NCBI GenBank assembly: GCA_937128785.1
Contig: CAKZMS010000117.1
Span: 1-6,822 of the forward strand
DNA: 6,822 nt
DNA from: an uncultured Opitutaceae bacterium
Lineage (GTDB): Bacteria > Verrucomicrobiota > Verrucomicrobiia > Opitutales > Opitutaceae
Reading direction: 5' to 3'
The notes beneath the pieces were generated by a model. The model had not been told where the DNA came from, did not search any database, and was given only the letters and a program-made list of their open reading frames with translations. Positions 5,056 to 6,822 of the stretch are shown piece after piece (positions within the stretch are counted from its first letter, which is position 1; the number at the start of each line of letters is the position of its first letter). The position numbers were made by a program, and so were the translations under genes.

Positions 5056-6735
5056 ATGCATCGTATCATCCCCACCTTTCTTGCTCTTTCCGTCGCCGCC
5101 ATCGCGAATCCGGAAAGCACCGCTCACCAGACCGAGTCCGATATCAGCACCGTAACGGTGTTTCTCGATCGGGCCATGGTCGAGCGCATCGCCCGCGTGA
5201 ACCTCGAACCCGGCGAGTCGACTATTCTGCTACCGGAACTGCCGGCGAACCTTTGGGATCATTCGCTCCAGGTTTCGGGCACGGGGCCGGCCGGCACGAC
5301 GGTGCTGGATGTGCAGTCCCGCAATCACTTTCTCACCGCCGAACCGAGTCCCCTGATTCGCGAGTTGGAGGACAAGTTGCGCGATCTCAGCCGCCAACGC
5401 GATGTGCTCAACGACGAACGCGGCTCCCTCGAGCACGAACGCGCTGTGCTTCAACAGATCAATGCCGCCGCCACCACCATTCCCGACGAGGGCGGAGAGC
5501 GCGCGTCATTCGAAGAATGGCGGGAACTCCTGAAGTTCAACGCCGACGAGACCCGCCGAATTCAAAACGCTCTCCGCGATATCTCCGTGCAGGCCGCGGA
5601 TCTGCAGGATTCGATCAACGCCACCCAGCAGCAGCTCAATGAAGTTCGCGGTCGCCTCCCCGGTCGCCGGGCCGTGAAAGAAGTGCAGGTGCGGGTGGCT
5701 GCTGATGCCGCCGGTCCCGCCGAGCTTAAAATTTCCTACACGGTGCCGGGCGCCAACTGGACACCCACTTACCGTGCCCGCCTCGATTCGGATTCGCGCC
5801 GGGTCGCCCTCGACTACCAAGCCCAGGTTATCAATCGCACCGGCGAATCCTGGAACAAGGTAGCCCTCACCCTCTCTACGGCCCGCCCCTCCGCCGGTGG
5901 TTCCGCGCCCGCCCCCATGCCGTGGATCGTGGAAGAGCTGCGCGTCTACGCCGCCAAGCAATCCCGCGGCTACGCTGCGGAATCCATGGCGATGCCCGCC
6001 GTCGCCGATATGGCCGCCGCTCCTTCTCAACGGGACCGGGATGCCGTGATGAATGAGGTTACCGTCGCCCAGGCTACGGTGGATGTCGGCCTGACGAGCG
6101 CTTCCTTTCAAATCGCCGCCCCGGCCACGATTCCGGCCGACGGCACCAACCACCGCGTTTCGATCACCACCCTCGATCTGCCCGCCGGCCTGCGTCACGA
6201 CACCACGCCCAAGTATAACCCCGCCGCCTTCCTGACCGCCAAAGTCACCAACGAGTCCGACTATCCGCTGCTCGGTGGTTCCATGGCGGCGTTTGTCGAT
6301 GGTGCCTTCATCGCCAACAGCTACCTCGACATGACCATGGCCAACGAGGAGTTCGATCTGGCCTTGGGCGTCGATGACGCCGTCAGCGTGGAGCGCACTT
6401 TGGTCAATCGCTTTGTCGAAAAGACCGGCCTGACCAACAGTGGACGTCGCGTGACCTACGAATACGCCATCGAATTGACCAATCATCAGAGTGGTCCAAT
6501 CACTCTCCAGCTTTCCGAGCCGCTACCCGTTAGCCGCCACGAAAAGATCATCGTGAAGGTGCTGGAGCCCGCCGCCCGCCAGATTGGCGGATCCGATGAC
6601 AACAGTGCATTCAAACGCGACGAGGAGGGTATCTTGACCTGGACCGGATCCCTCGCCGCCGGCGATACCCGCACCCTGAACTTGAAGTTCAGTATCGAGC
6701 ATCCCGCGGACATGGACGTGATGGGCGTGGAGTAG
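5056..6735 (+). CDS. Exported DUF4140/DUF4139 (MuiA-family) protein
   Basis: This 559-residue protein belongs to the mucoidy inhibitor A-like family, whose biochemical role is not established. A probable cleaved signal peptide occupies about 1-18 (MHRIIPTFLALSVAAIA), though its basic N-region is weak. DUF4140 follows at about 30-130 with a VTVFLDRAMVERIARVNLEPG segment split across its first strands. Residues about 97-200 are charged and heptad-like, indicating a long coiled coil that may contain a short break near 138-150. DUF4139 covers about 208-550, with the hallmark SYTVPGANWTPTYRARL at 227-243, then SWNKVALTLSTARP at 265-278 and a VEKTGLTNSGRRVTYEY segment late in the domain. An Ala/Met/Pro-rich stretch at about 279-325 looks like a flexible surface insertion. 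It starts 69 bases after the lipoprotein gene on the same strand, with no Shine-Dalgarno sequence. It could be co-transcribed with it or have its own promoter. No enzyme motif is visible. Confidence 0.88.
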   Translation: MHRIIPTFLALSVAAIANPESTAHQTESDISTVTVFLDRAMVERIARVNLEPGESTILLPELPANLWDHSLQVSGTGPAGTTVLDVQSRNHFLTAEPSPLIRELEDKLRDLSRQRDVLNDERGSLEHERAVLQQINAAATTIPDEGGERASFEEWRELLKFNADETRRIQNALRDISVQAADLQDSINATQQQLNEVRGRLPGRRAVKEVQVRVAADAAGPAELKISYTVPGANWTPTYRARLDSDSRRVALDYQAQVINRTGESWNKVALTLSTARPSAGGSAPAPMPWIVEELRVYAAKQSRGYAAESMAMPAVADMAAAPSQRDRDAVMNEVTVAQATVDVGLTSASFQIAAPATIPADGTNHRVSITTLDLPAGLRHDTTPKYNPAAFLTAKVTNESDYPLLGGSMAAFVDGAFIANSYLDMTMANEEFDLALGVDDAVSVERTLVNRFVEKTGLTNSGRRVTYEYAIELTNHQSGPITLQLSEPLPVSRHEKIIVKVLEPAARQIGGSDDNSAFKRDEEGILTWTGSLAAGDTRTLNLKFSIEHPADMDVMGVE

Positions 6736-6746
6736 TCCGGCCCGAC

Positions 6747-6763
6747 AACTGTCGACCACAGTT
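6747..6763 (+). terminator. Small hairpin after the MuiA-family gene
   Basis: AACTGT at 6747-6752 pairs with ACAGTT at 6758-6763, a 6-bp stem with a 5-base loop. It starts 12 bases after the TAG stop and is followed 10 bases later by a stronger hairpin. On its own it would be a weak terminator; together they may form a double stop or protect the mRNA 3' end. Confidence 0.4.
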
Positions 6764-6773
6764 TCAGCGAAAT

Positions 6774-6799
6774 GCCCGGGGAATTTGCGAACCCCGGGC
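6774..6799 (+). terminator. Strong GC-rich terminator hairpin
   Basis: GCCCGGGG at 6774-6781 pairs perfectly with CCCCGGGC at 6792-6799 around the 10-base loop AATTTGCGAA. All eight pairs are G-C. It lies 38 bases past the last stop codon, where an operon end is expected. The following bases, TTACTCCTATAGGTTTG, are only mildly T-rich, so it is a non-canonical intrinsic terminator. Its symmetry means it could also serve a convergent gene beyond the window. Confidence 0.65.
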
Positions 6800-6822
6800 T
6801 TACTCCTATAGGTTTGAGGTGA

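Noticed and set aside
4890..5642. A 250-codon open frame on the + strand spanning the lipoprotein/MuiA-gene boundary
   Set aside because: It is a shifted frame over two well-supported genes and gives an Arg/His/Ser-rich, low-order sequence typical of GC-rich shadow frames.
5506..6486. A 326-codon open frame on the - strand inside the MuiA-family gene
   Set aside because: It is antisense to a clear DUF4139 domain and is dominated by Gly, His and Val repeats with no family resemblance.

Overview
The window is a GC-rich stretch of a Gram-negative (diderm) bacterial chromosome. A Gram-negative host follows from the MlaE/MlaF/MlaD-type lipid transporter and its lipoprotein partner. Three things fit the Verrucomicrobiota (Opitutaceae-like): the protein flavour, the general lack of Shine-Dalgarno sequences, and a permease with a fused STAS domain. 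No marker gene is present, so this placement is a moderate-confidence inference.

Layout. (1) 1-398: the 3' end of a uroporphyrinogen-decarboxylase-family gene on the + strand. Its recognisable homology starts abruptly near base 105, and the preceding ~104 bases look more like a piece of another protein read on the - strand. (2) 399-634: a non-coding, relatively AT-rich gap between convergent genes, with several inverted repeats that could act as a bidirectional terminator region. (3) 635-1291 (-): a complete HAD-superfamily phosphatase of the phosphoglycolate phosphatase type. (4) 1292-1377: a short divergent intergenic region that must hold the promoters for both directions. (5) 1378-4986 (+): a compact four-gene operon. 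It encodes a STAS-MlaE permease, an MlaF ATPase overlapping it by 4 bases, a single-MCE-domain MlaD-like protein with a long helical tail, and a PqiC-like outer-membrane lipoprotein. (6) 5056-6735 (+): an exported DUF4140/DUF4139 (MuiA-family) protein with a coiled coil, possibly the last gene of the same operon. (7) 6736-6822: two hairpins in tandem, the second a strong GC-rich stem that probably ends the transcript.

How the genes work together. The four operon genes form a plausible phospholipid transporter of the MCE type. The permease and ATPase make the inner-membrane ABC core, with the STAS domain doing in cis what MlaB does in trans in E. coli. The MCE protein projects into the periplasm, and the lipoprotein would dock it to the outer membrane. 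No MlaC shuttle or MlaA is visible, so the arrangement looks like a hybrid of the Mla and Pqi designs. The MuiA-family protein has no agreed biochemical function, but its position suggests an envelope role. The window holds no CRISPR array, tRNA, rRNA or recognisable mobile element. The most unexplained piece is the broken left edge.
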